From Nodularia sp. NIES-3585 (lineage in GTDB: Bacteria; Cyanobacteriota; Cyanobacteriia; Cyanobacteriales; Nostocaceae), in NCBI RefSeq assembly GCF_002218065.1, contig NZ_BDUB01000001.1, forward strand, positions 4,187,118-4,251,117: a stretch of 64,000 bases of DNA. The letters run 5' to 3'. This document shows positions 36,111 to 45,064 of the stretch, one piece after another. Under the pieces are notes generated by a model. That model saw only the letters and a list, made by a program, of their open reading frames with translations, was not told the origin of the DNA and made no database searches. Positions within the stretch are counted from its first letter, which is position 1; each line of letters starts with the position of its first letter. The translations under genes and the position numbers were made by a program.

Positions 36111-36544
36111 TTCAGCCTGTGGGTGGATCATTGGCACTTTAGTTTGTACCAGCCAATTGAAAGATTAAAGAACCACTTTTTTCACAAAAATAATCTTATA
36201 ATTATTCAAATTAGCCTGATAACTTATTGAAAATCTCTTTCCATAAATCGAATTAAATCACATACTATTCATTGTGCAGAATATAACTATTTTTTTGATT
36301 GAATTTGCTATTTCCTCCGTTTTTAGGACTTTTCTAGAAAAATTACATTAAGAATAGATTATTAAATTTTTAAGAAAAGTTAAACACTGTCCTTTAACAT
36401 ATCAAGTTTTGATGTCACTTTCATGAAAAATTAATGAGAGTTTTTTCATATTTAATTAGGCAATACATTCCCAAACTTCAACTGACGTTTCAATAGGGTT
36501 AAGAAAGCTAGTATTGTCAAGTTTTTTAACTAAAATTTTATGTA

Positions 36545-36697
36545 TATAGGACTCATATTTGATTTATGAAACACACGTAGGGTGTGTGATCGAGGAGAGT
36601 ACGACACCAAGACCCACAAAGACGGTGCGTTAGGCTAACGCCATAACACACCCTACATATACTTACATTTTTTCAATAATCAAATCGGATTCCTATA
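36545..36697. repeat. Dispersed element, family B, copy 1 (153 bp)
   Basis: Ends TATAGGACTCATATTTGATT and AATCAAATCGGATTCCTATA form an imperfect 20-bp inverted repeat. It is the reverse complement of 49909-50037 apart from a 24-bp extra segment near 36570-36590. Confidence 0.75.
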
Positions 36698-36712
36698 TTG
36701 CCCAAATAGTTA

Positions 36713-36903
36713 TAGGACTTACGCAAAATCATGAAAAAACGTATAGCCTTCTCTTCGAGAGGCTTCGCCAACGGCATAGCTTCCGCTTAACGCGAAGCGT
36801 GCGCGAAGCGCATACCGCATTCGCGCAGCGTATGCCCCCAGGGCTTTAGGACACAAAGAACACAAAGGAAAGAAGGTTTCAGAGGGTCGTTGCGTAAGTC
36901 CTA
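36713..36903. mobile_element. MITE-like element, family A, copy 2 (191 bp)
   Basis: Perfect 14-bp terminal inverted repeats TAGGACTTACGCAA / TTGCGTAAGTCCTA with a 5-bp target duplication AGTTA (36708-36712 and 36904-36908). The interior carries the 55-bp palindromic module also present at 15262-15316. There is no transposase, so it must move in trans. Confidence 0.85.
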
Positions 36904-37032
36904 AGTTATACAAATCCTGCCAAAGTTTGCTGGATGAAGTTAGCCTGAATGAATTAGCTGGAAATTTAAGTAACATTACTGGTTTTCCAACAGAATAATA
37001 ATTTAAACGGATTTAAATGAACAGGAAGAAAA

Positions 37033-38625
37033 ATGAGCAGTTCAATCAACCGTTTTAGCGATCGCCTCCGGCGCGGTTTTGCCAAACCCTTGTCCCTCGG
37101 CCAAATATATCAGGTGTTTAAAGTTTGGCAGCAAGTATTAGGAGAAGCCCGCACCCGGATTTTGCTCTGGTACTTACTAATTTTAGGAGTAACATTTCTG
37201 CTGGCGATTCCGGTGTTTCGCTACCAGCTATATCAGCGCATTGATCAGCGAGTGCGTGGGAATATGGAAGCAGACATGATGGCTTTCCAGGGATTGATTG
37301 AAGGCAAAAGGTTTGTTCCAGAAGATGAATTCACTGATGATAACCCTGAAAAGATGGTCATTGAGTCACAGCAATTGAATCGGTGGGACTCTGCACCAGA
37401 ACCAATGACTGAGCTAGTTTCCACAGAAGACTTAAAGAAGTTATTTCGAGCTTATCTGTTGTATCGGCTACCAGAAGATGAATCCTACTTGATCACGTTT
37501 ATAAATGGTGAATTTTACCAATCTAGTCCTAGCCCTCGCCCCAAGATGTTAGCCAGAGACTCACTACTGATGAGAGGGTGGGCAAAACAAACCCAACCAG
37601 AACGAGGAGAAAAAGAATTTTTTGCCCCTAAATTTAGTAAGATACTTTACATTGTGCAACCAGTCACCATCAATGAACAAGCACAAGGAGTTTTTGTAGT
37701 TGCCCACAATACAGCCGGGGAAAGGGAAGAAGCTTTAGAAGCAGTGGCTGTGTTTGTGGAAGCTTCCAGCTTAGTGTTGATCCTGTCCTTAATTCTGACT
37801 TGGTTAGCTGCGGGGCGCATATTGGCTCCTCTGGGGACAATTATTACTACGGCTCATGCCATCAGTGAGTCAGATTTAACTCAGCGCTTACCTACGCAAG
37901 ATCGGGGGGAATTGGGAGAGTTAGCCAAGACATTCAACGAAATGATGGACAGATTAGAATCGGCTTTTGCCAGTCAGCGTGAATTTGTCAATGATGCTGG
38001 ACACGAACTGAGAACACCGATTACCATCATTCGCGGACATTTAGAATTGATGGGAGATGATCCCCAAGAACAACAGGAAACTTTAGCATTGGTGATTAGC
38101 GAACTAGACCGAATGAGCCGTTTAGTTGATGATTTAATTTTGCTGGCCAAAGCAGAACGTGCCGATTTTTTACAGATCACAACTGTGAATGTGGCAGAGT
38201 TAACTGAAGAATTATTTATTAAAGCTCAAGCACTGGGAGAGAGGGATTGGCAACTAGATGCTGTAGCTAAAGGTCAGATTGTGGTTGATCGTCATAGAAT
38301 TACCGAAGCTGTGATGAATCTGGCGCAGAATGCTACTCAGCATACGGGGAAGAGTGATACTATTTGCATAGGTTCTGCGATCGCTAAAGGCAAGGTGCGC
38401 TTCTGGATACGTGATACAGGTGAAGGCATTCCCCTAGTGGATCAAAAACGGATTTTTGAACGCTTTGCTAGAACTTCCAACAGTCGCCGTCGTTCAGAAG
38501 GTGCGGGTTTGGGGCTGTCAATTGTGCGCGCGATCGCCGAGTCTCACGATGGGGAAGTATTACTTCGTAGTCAATTAGGAAAAGGCTCGATGTTTACCAT
38601 CACTTTACCACTCGATCCGCCGTAA
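37033..38625 (+). CDS. Sensor histidine kinase
   Basis: 530 residues. One membrane segment at about 43-64, an extracytoplasmic sensing region of about 170 residues, a second membrane segment around 240-263, HAMP, then HisKA with GHELRTPITIIRGHLEL and HATPase_c with NLAQNATQHT, DTGEGIP and GAGLGLSIV. It autophosphorylates on the H-box His in response to an unknown outside signal. The cognate regulator gene follows 13 nt downstream. Confidence 0.93.
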   Translation: MSSSINRFSDRLRRGFAKPLSLGQIYQVFKVWQQVLGEARTRILLWYLLILGVTFLLAIPVFRYQLYQRIDQRVRGNMEADMMAFQGLIEGKRFVPEDEFTDDNPEKMVIESQQLNRWDSAPEPMTELVSTEDLKKLFRAYLLYRLPEDESYLITFINGEFYQSSPSPRPKMLARDSLLMRGWAKQTQPERGEKEFFAPKFSKILYIVQPVTINEQAQGVFVVAHNTAGEREEALEAVAVFVEASSLVLILSLILTWLAAGRILAPLGTIITTAHAISESDLTQRLPTQDRGELGELAKTFNEMMDRLESAFASQREFVNDAGHELRTPITIIRGHLELMGDDPQEQQETLALVISELDRMSRLVDDLILLAKAERADFLQITTVNVAELTEELFIKAQALGERDWQLDAVAKGQIVVDRHRITEAVMNLAQNATQHTGKSDTICIGSAIAKGKVRFWIRDTGEGIPLVDQKRIFERFARTSNSRRRSEGAGLGLSIVRAIAESHDGEVLLRSQLGKGSMFTITLPLDPP

Positions 38626-38638
38626 AAAGTGACTGGTT

Positions 38639-39307
38639 ATGCCCAATATTCTCATCGTTGAAGATGAACCCCGAATTGCTTCATTTATTCAAAAGGGATT
38701 GCGATCGCAAGGGTTCACCACTACAATTGTCACAGATGGGCAGTACGTACTAGATGTATTGCAGAGTGGTACATTTGACTTGTTAATTCTGGATTTGAGG
38801 TTGCCTGGAAAAGATGGATTTCAAGTCCTCGAAGAACTACGGGGACAGGGGGAAGACATACCTGTGATTATTCTCTCTGCCCGGAGTGACATTAACGACA
38901 AAGTTGCTGGACTCGAAGGAGGTGCAGATGATTATGTCACCAAACCGTTCCGATTTGAAGAACTCCTAGCGCGGGTACGGTTACGGCTGCGAAGTCCTAG
39001 ACCTGTCAGAGATGCCCAAGAATTTACCCTCAAAGCTGGTAACGTGGTCCTTGATTTGCGAACTCGACAAGTGAAAATAGGCGATCGCCTCATCGAATTA
39101 CCAGCCCGTGAATTTGCCATGGCAGAAATGTTTTGCCGCCATCCAGGACAAGTCATCAGTCGAGAACAATTATTAGATTACGTTTGGGGTTATGACTATA
39201 ACCCAGGTTCTAATATTGTGGATGTCTATGTCGGTTATCTTCGCAAAAAACTAGGCAGTAAAGTAATTGAAACAGTTAGAGGTATGGGTTATCGCTTGCT
39301 AATGTAG
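38639..39307 (+). CDS. OmpR-family response regulator
   Basis: 222 residues: a receiver domain with acidic pocket EDE (8-10), phospho-acceptor Asp52 (LILDLRLPG) and Lys102 (YVTKPF), then an OmpR/PhoB winged-helix DNA-binding domain (REFAMAEMFCRHPGQVISREQLLDYVWG). It would be phosphorylated by the kinase immediately upstream and regulate transcription. The target genes are unknown. Confidence 0.94.
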   Translation: MPNILIVEDEPRIASFIQKGLRSQGFTTTIVTDGQYVLDVLQSGTFDLLILDLRLPGKDGFQVLEELRGQGEDIPVIILSARSDINDKVAGLEGGADDYVTKPFRFEELLARVRLRLRSPRPVRDAQEFTLKAGNVVLDLRTRQVKIGDRLIELPAREFAMAEMFCRHPGQVISREQLLDYVWGYDYNPGSNIVDVYVGYLRKKLGSKVIETVRGMGYRLLM

Positions 39308-39420
39308 TGGGGATTTTTTCTGCCAGTGCTGAGTCAAAAACTATTACTTGTTCCCTATTCTCACGACTGGAAAGGACTGGAACTGGAACGCATTCAAGTT
39401 GATTTGAGTCGTAGTTGACT

Positions 39421-40551
39421 ATGAAACAGGATGACAACTTCGATGAACTGACTTTTGACCGATCACATAGCCCCTTTCAATCAACTAACTCCAGTGCCAA
39501 CACAAGCAATTCTAAATATTGGTTCAGCCATTTGAAAGTTGCTCAAAAGATTGGCATTGGATATGGACTGGTTTTGAGCATCGCTGTACTGGGAACTAGT
39601 ATTGGGTTTCTGATTGCAGATTATGATCAGCGACAAGCGCAAAATCGAGAAGAAGCGGCTATTGAAGAATTATATCAAATGTATCAACTCAAAACCATTG
39701 TGTTTCGTGTGCGGACAAACCAACACAAGCTAATTTTATACATGGAGCAACCAACAAGATGGGGAGAACAATATACTTTGTTACTTAAGTATGTTGAGCA
39801 AGCTAGACAAGTTTGGTTTGAGTTCAAAGCTAGTTACAGCAATGAGAACAATACTATATATGATTCTGTAATTGAACAAGAAGCAGTTGATCGCTTGTTG
39901 CAGAACTACAAAGATTTTGATGTTTATTTACAGCGTACAGAGGCTTTGTTTCGCGATAAAAATCCCAGTCAATTATCAGCCAGGGAGATTAAAATAGCAC
40001 AAACCCAACTGTTCAATCTTATGCATGGTTCATCAGTGTTTATGATTGATGATTTTCTCGATGACATCACAAATCTTGTGGAAGTCATATCTGAGGAGTA
40101 TCAGCAAGCAAATTGGGAATTGGAAAAGGCTGAAAAATTACGCCTGTACATTATTTTAGGTAGCCTGTCACTATCCATTGCGATCGCCACATTACTAGCA
40201 ATTTACACCAGTGGTACTATAGCTCGTCCCATTCAAGCAGTCACCCATGTTGCTCAACAGGTGACAGAGCAATCTAATTTTGATTTGCAAGCACCCGTCA
40301 CGACTAATGATGAAGTTGGTATCTTGGCGGCTTCCCTTAATCGTCTCATCCAGGAAGTTCAGCAATTGATCAAAGTTCAAAATAATGCTAATGAACAGCT
40401 AGAAGTCTACAGTCAGGTACTAGAAGAAAAAGTACGCGAACGAACCCAGGAGTTAAATGAGAAAAATCTCAGCTTGGAGTTAGCATTAGACGAATTACGT
40501 CGAACTCAAGCTCAATTGGTAGAAACTGAGCAAAAGGGTGAAAAAAACTGA
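39421..40551 (+). CDS. HAMP membrane sensor lacking its kinase domain
   Basis: 376 residues from ATG 39421. It has a cytoplasmic tail, membrane segment 1 (about 45-65), a helical sensing region, membrane segment 2 (about 240-262), HAMP and a C-terminal coiled coil ending LDELRRTQAQLVETEQKGEKN (written to 21 in two parts: LDELRRTQAQLVETEQ, KGEKN). In related cyanobacterial kinases this coiled coil leads directly into the HisKA box; here a stop follows, and no kinase sequence is found in the next 90 bp. It is a truncated histidine kinase or a kinase-free sensor. Confidence 0.75.
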   Translation: MKQDDNFDELTFDRSHSPFQSTNSSANTSNSKYWFSHLKVAQKIGIGYGLVLSIAVLGTSIGFLIADYDQRQAQNREEAAIEELYQMYQLKTIVFRVRTNQHKLILYMEQPTRWGEQYTLLLKYVEQARQVWFEFKASYSNENNTIYDSVIEQEAVDRLLQNYKDFDVYLQRTEALFRDKNPSQLSAREIKIAQTQLFNLMHGSSVFMIDDFLDDITNLVEVISEEYQQANWELEKAEKLRLYIILGSLSLSIAIATLLAIYTSGTIARPIQAVTHVAQQVTEQSNFDLQAPVTTNDEVGILAASLNRLIQEVQQLIKVQNNANEQLEVYSQVLEEKVRERTQELNEKNLSLELALDELRRTQAQLVETEQKGEKN

Positions 40552-40641
40552 ATTGATGATCAGATGCGTAGCGATCGCTCTCTTTGCTATCATAAAAAAC
40601 GCCCTACTTTTGGGAGAGCGGCTTTTATTGTATATTTGGTT

Positions 40642-41667
40642 TCACCCCACCAATGCCTTAACTTCAACTTCTGGTTGATAAATCAGCTCATTAGCACAAG
40701 AACGACCCTGTTCAACATCGGCAATATTAGCAAAAGTTGTTTCCGCAATATTGTGAAGAGCCTCTTCTGTAAAAAATGCTTGATGTCCAGTGACCAAAAC
40801 GTTGGGAAATGTTGTCAAGCGTTGGAAAACATCATCCTGAATGATTTCACCAGACAAATCCTCAAAGAATAAATCTGATTCTTGTTCGTAGACATCCACA
40901 CCAAGAAAGCCTATTTTGCGTGACTTCAGACCGTCAATCACGGCTTGAGTATCAATCAGCGCCCCTCGACTGGTATTAATTAACATCACCCTGGGCTTCA
41001 TTTGTGCTATGGACTCGGCATTGATTAAATGATGAGTTTCAGGCATGAGGGGACAATGTAGAGAGATAATATCAGAGTTAGCAAATAGCTCAGGCAACTC
41101 TACATACTTACCACCCAGTTTCTCTAGTTCGGCGTTGCGATAGACATCATAGGCCAGTATATTGCAACCAAAACCCTTCATAATCTGTCCTAAAATTAGA
41201 CCGATTTTACCTGTGCCAATAATCCCGACTGTGCGACCATTTAAGTTAAATCCCAACAATCCTGTCAGAGAAAAATTACTTTCCCGAACACGGTTATAAG
41301 CGTGATGAATCTTACGATTGAGGCTCAAAATCAAACCTACGGCGTGTTCTGCTACTCCATAGGGTGAATATGCAGGGACACGGACAACTTTAATCCCCAA
41401 ATCTGCGGCGGCTTGTAAATCGACATTGTTAAATCCGGCACACCGGAGGGCTATTAAGCGAGTTCCCCCAGAAGCGAGAATTTCTAAAGTTGGCGCATCA
41501 ACCAAATCATGGACAAATACGCAAACAGATGGAAATCCAGCAGCTAAGATGGCGGTATTCCGACTTAAGCGGGGTTCAAAAAAAACCAACTCATGTTGGT
41601 GCAGAGAATTTGCAGCTTCTAAAAACTGTCGATCATAGGCCTTTGTACTGAAGACTGCTATTTTCAT
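40642..41667 (-). CDS. D-2-hydroxyacid dehydrogenase (D-lactate dehydrogenase type)
   Basis: 341 residues from ATG 41667 ([15 protein letters not shown]), although the frame is open to 41787. NAD-binding motif [20 protein letters not shown], then the substrate/catalytic segments [21 protein letters not shown] (Arg), the region with DVYEQE (Glu) and [11 protein letters not shown] (His). It matches fermentative LdhA-type enzymes reducing pyruvate to D-lactate; other 2-keto acids are possible. Confidence 0.9.
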   Translation of the reverse strand: MKIAVFSTKAYDRQFLEAANSLHQHELVFFEPRLSRNTAILAAGFPSVCVFVHDLVDAPTLEILASGGTRLIALRCAGFNNVDLQAAADLGIKVVRVPAYSPYGVAEHAVGLILSLNRKIHHAYNRVRESNFSLTGLLGFNLNGRTVGIIGTGKIGLILGQIMKGFGCNILAYDVYRNAELEKLGGKYVELPELFANSDIISLHCPLMPETHHLINAESIAQMKPRVMLINTSRGALIDTQAVIDGLKSRKIGFLGVDVYEQESDLFFEDLSGEIIQDDVFQRLTTFPNVLVTGHQAFFTEEALHNIAETTFANIADVEQGRSCANELIYQPEVEVKALVG

Positions 41668-41888
41668 AAGACCCCAGGCTGTATGCTGCATATTTTTCCA
41701 ATCTATGATAGCTTGCAGTTTGCCGGGGCGATCGCATCTTCGATTACTGCCAGTTACAGACTTTAACCTTGTTTTTGGCAATCTCACAGCTAAAGCAAAA
41801 CTTTAGAATTCACGGGAAAAATTCCCCCTCCAGCCCCAAGGGCAAAGGTAAAGGTTAAAATTAGTTCAACCTTTGTATTGTAGGGAAT

Positions 41889-43646
41889 GTGTCCCACATC
41901 ACTAAGAGTGCGGTTCACTGCATAAATCCTGATTGTCAACGTCCTTATCCTCAACCTTGGGGAAACAAGTTTTGTAACAGCTGTGGCACATTGCTACAGC
42001 TGTTAGATCGTTATGTCCCGCTCCAACCATTGGGTTCGGGAGGTTTTGCCCAAATTTACACGGTTTGGGATGAAAAAACCCAGACAGAGAAAGTCCTCAA
42101 AGTTTTGGTGGAACATTCCCCAAAAGCACTGGAATTGTTTACACAAGAGGCAGAGGTTTTAATTAAGTTACGCCATCCGGGTGTTCCCAGGGTGGAATCT
42201 GATGGTTATTTTCAGATAAATTTGCCCACTCCTAAACCGCGTCAACTAGCTTGTTTGGTGATGGAAAAAATTAACGGACAGACTTTGGAGGAGATATTAA
42301 AAAATTATCCTCAAGGATGTCCAGAGAATTTGGTGTTAATTTGGTTTTCTCAAGCGGTAAAAATTTTACAGGAATTGCACAAATGCCAGATTATTCACCG
42401 GGACATCAAACCTTCTAATTTGATGTTGCGAACTCCGTCAAGCACTCTAGCCCTGACTCCAGGGGAAAACAAACTGGAATTGGTATTGATTGATTTTGGT
42501 GGGGTAAAACAATTTAACACCCCTAAACTGCGTCGAGAGTCTAGTTCGACTAGATTATATTCTTCAGGTTACAGTCCCCCAGAACAGATAACTGGTAGCA
42601 ATGTAGTTCCTGCGACCGATTTTTATGCCCTCGGTCGAACGATGATTGAATTACTGACGGGTAAATATCCGCCGGAGTTGGAAGATCCCCAAACTGGATT
42701 TCTGGACTGGCGAAATCAAAGTCAGGTTAACCCGAAACTAGCAGATTTACTAGATGAGATGATACTCGAAGATGTGCGATCGCGTCCGATAAATGCGGTA
42801 ATGATTCAAAAACGCTTGACAAAGATTATCCGCACATCTTCGCATCTGGGCTTATTTTCCCAAATTCAGAACTTCATTCAGCAAGCCGCAACACAAATTT
42901 CCCGGAAATTAATACTATCAATCCAAGCCATTGAGCAAGCATTCAGCAATTTAACCAAAGCTATAGGTAAAACAGTTGTTTTTATAGCTAAGGCAATTTT
43001 CCAAGCTTTACAAGCTTGTTTAGCCATTATTTGGGCAATGCTACTAACTAGTTTAGGGGCTAGTACAGGTACAATTACCGGATTTATCATCGCCTATCGA
43101 ACAGTTTTAGGTGACCAATTTTCCGAATATATTTTTACTCAGCTACCCGAATTAGTAAGTAATAGTCAAGCGGTTATGGCGACAGAAATTATAGTGTTCG
43201 TCGGCGCAGGCTTAGGAACCGCATGGGGACTGACCATATCGGGGTGTTTTGGTCAACGCAGACGGTTTTTAGTAGCATCGCTGATGGGTATGATCAGCTA
43301 TGGGTTTAGCTGGTTAGTTTTGCAACTCATCACAACCAAAAATAGTGGCGAAGGACTATTGGGAGTAATTTTAGTGGCAGTTTTTCTGTTCACATTGAGT
43401 ATAGGTTTTCGTAGCCATCACATAGTTCATGCTGTGGTGGCGGCATTTGGGACGGCAGTTATCTTCGCAATATTAATTACTTTTGGCTTTCCCACTACTG
43501 TTTTTCAATTTTCTGGTCAGCCCCTCTGGTCGGCTTTATCCCTACCCATAGCCTTTTTTACTTTGATGAGTCTGTTGATGAGCTTTTGGTTAGGAGTGAG
43601 TTATTACCTGATTGTCCCTGGGTTGCGCTGTTTGGGGTGGCGTTAA
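41889..43646 (+). CDS. Serine/threonine protein kinase with zinc finger and membrane tail
   Basis: 585 residues. An N-terminal zinc finger (CINPDCQRP with CNSCG) precedes a kinase domain: glycine loop GSGGFAQIYTV, HRDIKPSNL, DFGGVK (DFG) and the activation segment SSGYSPPEQ. The C-terminal ~220 residues contain about five or six hydrophobic segments (ending FWLGVSYYLIVPGL), so the protein is membrane-bound with a cytosolic kinase. The GTG start at 41889 is only 3 nt from the AGGG box, so the exact start is uncertain. An FHA protein with a similar zinc ribbon is at 25.6 kb. Confidence 0.9.
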   Translation: MSHITKSAVHCINPDCQRPYPQPWGNKFCNSCGTLLQLLDRYVPLQPLGSGGFAQIYTVWDEKTQTEKVLKVLVEHSPKALELFTQEAEVLIKLRHPGVPRVESDGYFQINLPTPKPRQLACLVMEKINGQTLEEILKNYPQGCPENLVLIWFSQAVKILQELHKCQIIHRDIKPSNLMLRTPSSTLALTPGENKLELVLIDFGGVKQFNTPKLRRESSSTRLYSSGYSPPEQITGSNVVPATDFYALGRTMIELLTGKYPPELEDPQTGFLDWRNQSQVNPKLADLLDEMILEDVRSRPINAVMIQKRLTKIIRTSSHLGLFSQIQNFIQQAATQISRKLILSIQAIEQAFSNLTKAIGKTVVFIAKAIFQALQACLAIIWAMLLTSLGASTGTITGFIIAYRTVLGDQFSEYIFTQLPELVSNSQAVMATEIIVFVGAGLGTAWGLTISGCFGQRRRFLVASLMGMISYGFSWLVLQLITTKNSGEGLLGVILVAVFLFTLSIGFRSHHIVHAVVAAFGTAVIFAILITFGFPTTVFQFSGQPLWSALSLPIAFFTLMSLLMSFWLGVSYYLIVPGLRCLGWR

Positions 43647-44070
43647 AACAGTAAGGGCTTGCCACCCAATTATGTCTCCTCACTGATATAGCAACCGCCA
43701 AGGAGGTTAAGACATAAACGGATAATCAAACTTAGACACCACTCGGGTTTTAACCCACTCCCCACTCCCTACTCCCCAGCTATAACTGTTTTTCCCCATG
43801 CCCAAAGACAAGATCCCCCTAGCTTTTTTTTACTTTTAGCTAGGGGGATCACATATGTGGTAGTCTATAAATGGTTCAGTATAGTTGCTTACGAGATTAA
43901 TTCTAAACCCTAAATCTAGTTTTGTGTAGTCCTATAAATAGAATTTATAAGATTTTTATAGTTTCTTCACCACCACTTCATTTTCGTGATTTACCAAAAA
44001 ATTCGGATATATTTAAGTGTTGTATCAAGTATTGCATAACTTTTCATCCTTGTTAATCACCGTAAAAAGT
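43647..44070. other. Intergenic region with terminator-like hairpin
   Basis: 424 bp. It contains short ACTCCCC-type repeats (around 43752-43780), the strong hairpin at 43812-43850 and AT-rich sequence before the pentapeptide gene. No gene is seen. Confidence 0.5.
43812..43850. terminator. Strong 13-bp hairpin
   Basis: gatccccctagct (43812-43824) and agctagggggatc (43838-43850) form a perfect stem with a T-rich loop. It lies 165 nt after the kinase stop; there is no T run after the stem, so it could be a terminator or a palindromic repeat. Confidence 0.5.
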
Positions 44071-44634
44071 ATGAAACTCAAGATTGTCTTTAGTGTCGCC
44101 CTGTTAGTTTGTTTGGGTTTGACAGAGCAAGCCTTTGCCGTGAACCAGCAAGACTTGGAACAGTTGAAGACAGCAGGCTCTTGTCCTAGATGTGACTTGA
44201 GTGGTGCTGATTTAACTCAAATGAGTCTGGTGAGAGCAAATTTGCGAGGTGCTAACTTGAAGGGTGCCATTCTATCTCAAGCGAATCTCGCCAGTGCAGA
44301 CCTAACAGGGGCTAATTTAGAAGCTGCGCTTCTGGATTTCGCCAACCTAACTGGGGCTTCTTTGACAGGCGCAAATTTGAAATCAGCATCATTGACAAAT
44401 GCTAACTTATCTTTTGCTGGTTTAATCAGTACCAATTTAGAAGCAACTAACTTTCAGGATGCCAATTTACAGTTGACAAATTTCCGGGGGGCGCATTTCC
44501 GACTCACAACTCTGGCTAATGGTGCTGTGACTTCTGATAAGCCTTATGACTGGTCTTTAGAGCGTACAACTGCCAGTGAATGTCATAAATTCAAAACTGC
44601 AAATGTTCCAGGTACAACTTGCTCTAGCAATTGA
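44071..44634 (+). CDS. Exported pentapeptide-repeat protein
   Basis: 187 residues from ATG 44071. A clear signal peptide (MKLKIVFSVALLVCLGLTEQ, cut after AFA) is followed by a CPRCDLSG motif and about 17 pentapeptides (A-N/D-L-x-x), giving a beta-helix, then a short C-terminal region with two Cys (ASECHKF and GTTCSS). It is likely periplasmic or lumenal; the CPRC motif may form a disulfide or bind metal. Function unknown. Confidence 0.85.
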   Translation: MKLKIVFSVALLVCLGLTEQAFAVNQQDLEQLKTAGSCPRCDLSGADLTQMSLVRANLRGANLKGAILSQANLASADLTGANLEAALLDFANLTGASLTGANLKSASLTNANLSFAGLISTNLEATNFQDANLQLTNFRGAHFRLTTLANGAVTSDKPYDWSLERTTASECHKFKTANVPGTTCSSN

Positions 44635-44644
44635 CCGAGAATAA

Positions 44645-44817
44645 CGGGATACAAGCCCCGTCCTTTGAGGACGGCTTTCTGGTAAAATGGGAATATAGTC
44701 GCCATAGGGCATTGGGAGACTTTAAACGAACGTCGAGGGATGGTAAGACTATTTCGATAGCACAACCCAATGAAGCGTTAAGGAATCCTCTCTCCTTCAG
44801 GAAGAGGAGGTATGTCA
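44645..44817 (+). mobile_element. IS200/IS605-type remnant with structured right-end RNA
   Basis: The hairpin ccgtcc-tttga-ggacgg (44658-44674) preceded by acaagcc, and a second imperfect hairpin cctctctcc/ggaagaggagg (44787-44810) preceded by tgaagcgttaaggaat, are the sort of structured ends seen at IS605-type elements and their TnpB guide RNAs. Between them a frame (GDFKRTSRDGKTISIAQPNE) resembles the poorly conserved C-terminus of TnpB. No intact TnpA or TnpB is present. From 44818 to 45064 I see nothing nameable except dispersed-repeat scraps near 44900. Confidence 0.4.
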
Positions 44818-45064
44818 AATTGAAATGTAGGTCAGGTTCAAATCAAGTCCTTGTGATTGCGATCGCAGCGTGTCTCAGGCATAAGTTCCGCTTATAGGTT
44901 AGTGTGCCGGAGGCATAAGCTTCGCGTAGCTTGAACCTGATATCCTACCATACGCCTCAACAGAGCCTAGGTTTTAGTCCTATACTCTGGCTGTAGAACA
45001 AGAGCATTTTATTCTGAAAGACTTTTCTATCATGGGAACAAAGCCTGTCAGATAAAATAGAGTA

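Larger units (their letters stand above)
35912..37032. other. 1.1-kb repeat-rich intergenic region
   Basis: No gene is supported. It holds three small mobile-element-like repeats (36019-36110, 36545-36697, 36713-36903). The AT-rich stretch between 36120 and 36540 shows nothing I can name. The promoter of the histidine kinase operon should lie just before 37033. Confidence 0.6.

Noticed and set aside
40564-40872. 102-codon plus-strand frame downstream of the truncated sensor
   Set aside because: Most of it is antisense to the D-2-hydroxyacid dehydrogenase gene; it shows no family resemblance.
44631-44897. 88-codon frame as a free-standing gene
   Set aside because: It runs through two hairpins of an apparent IS remnant and ends in repeat sequence; it is better explained as a transposon relic.
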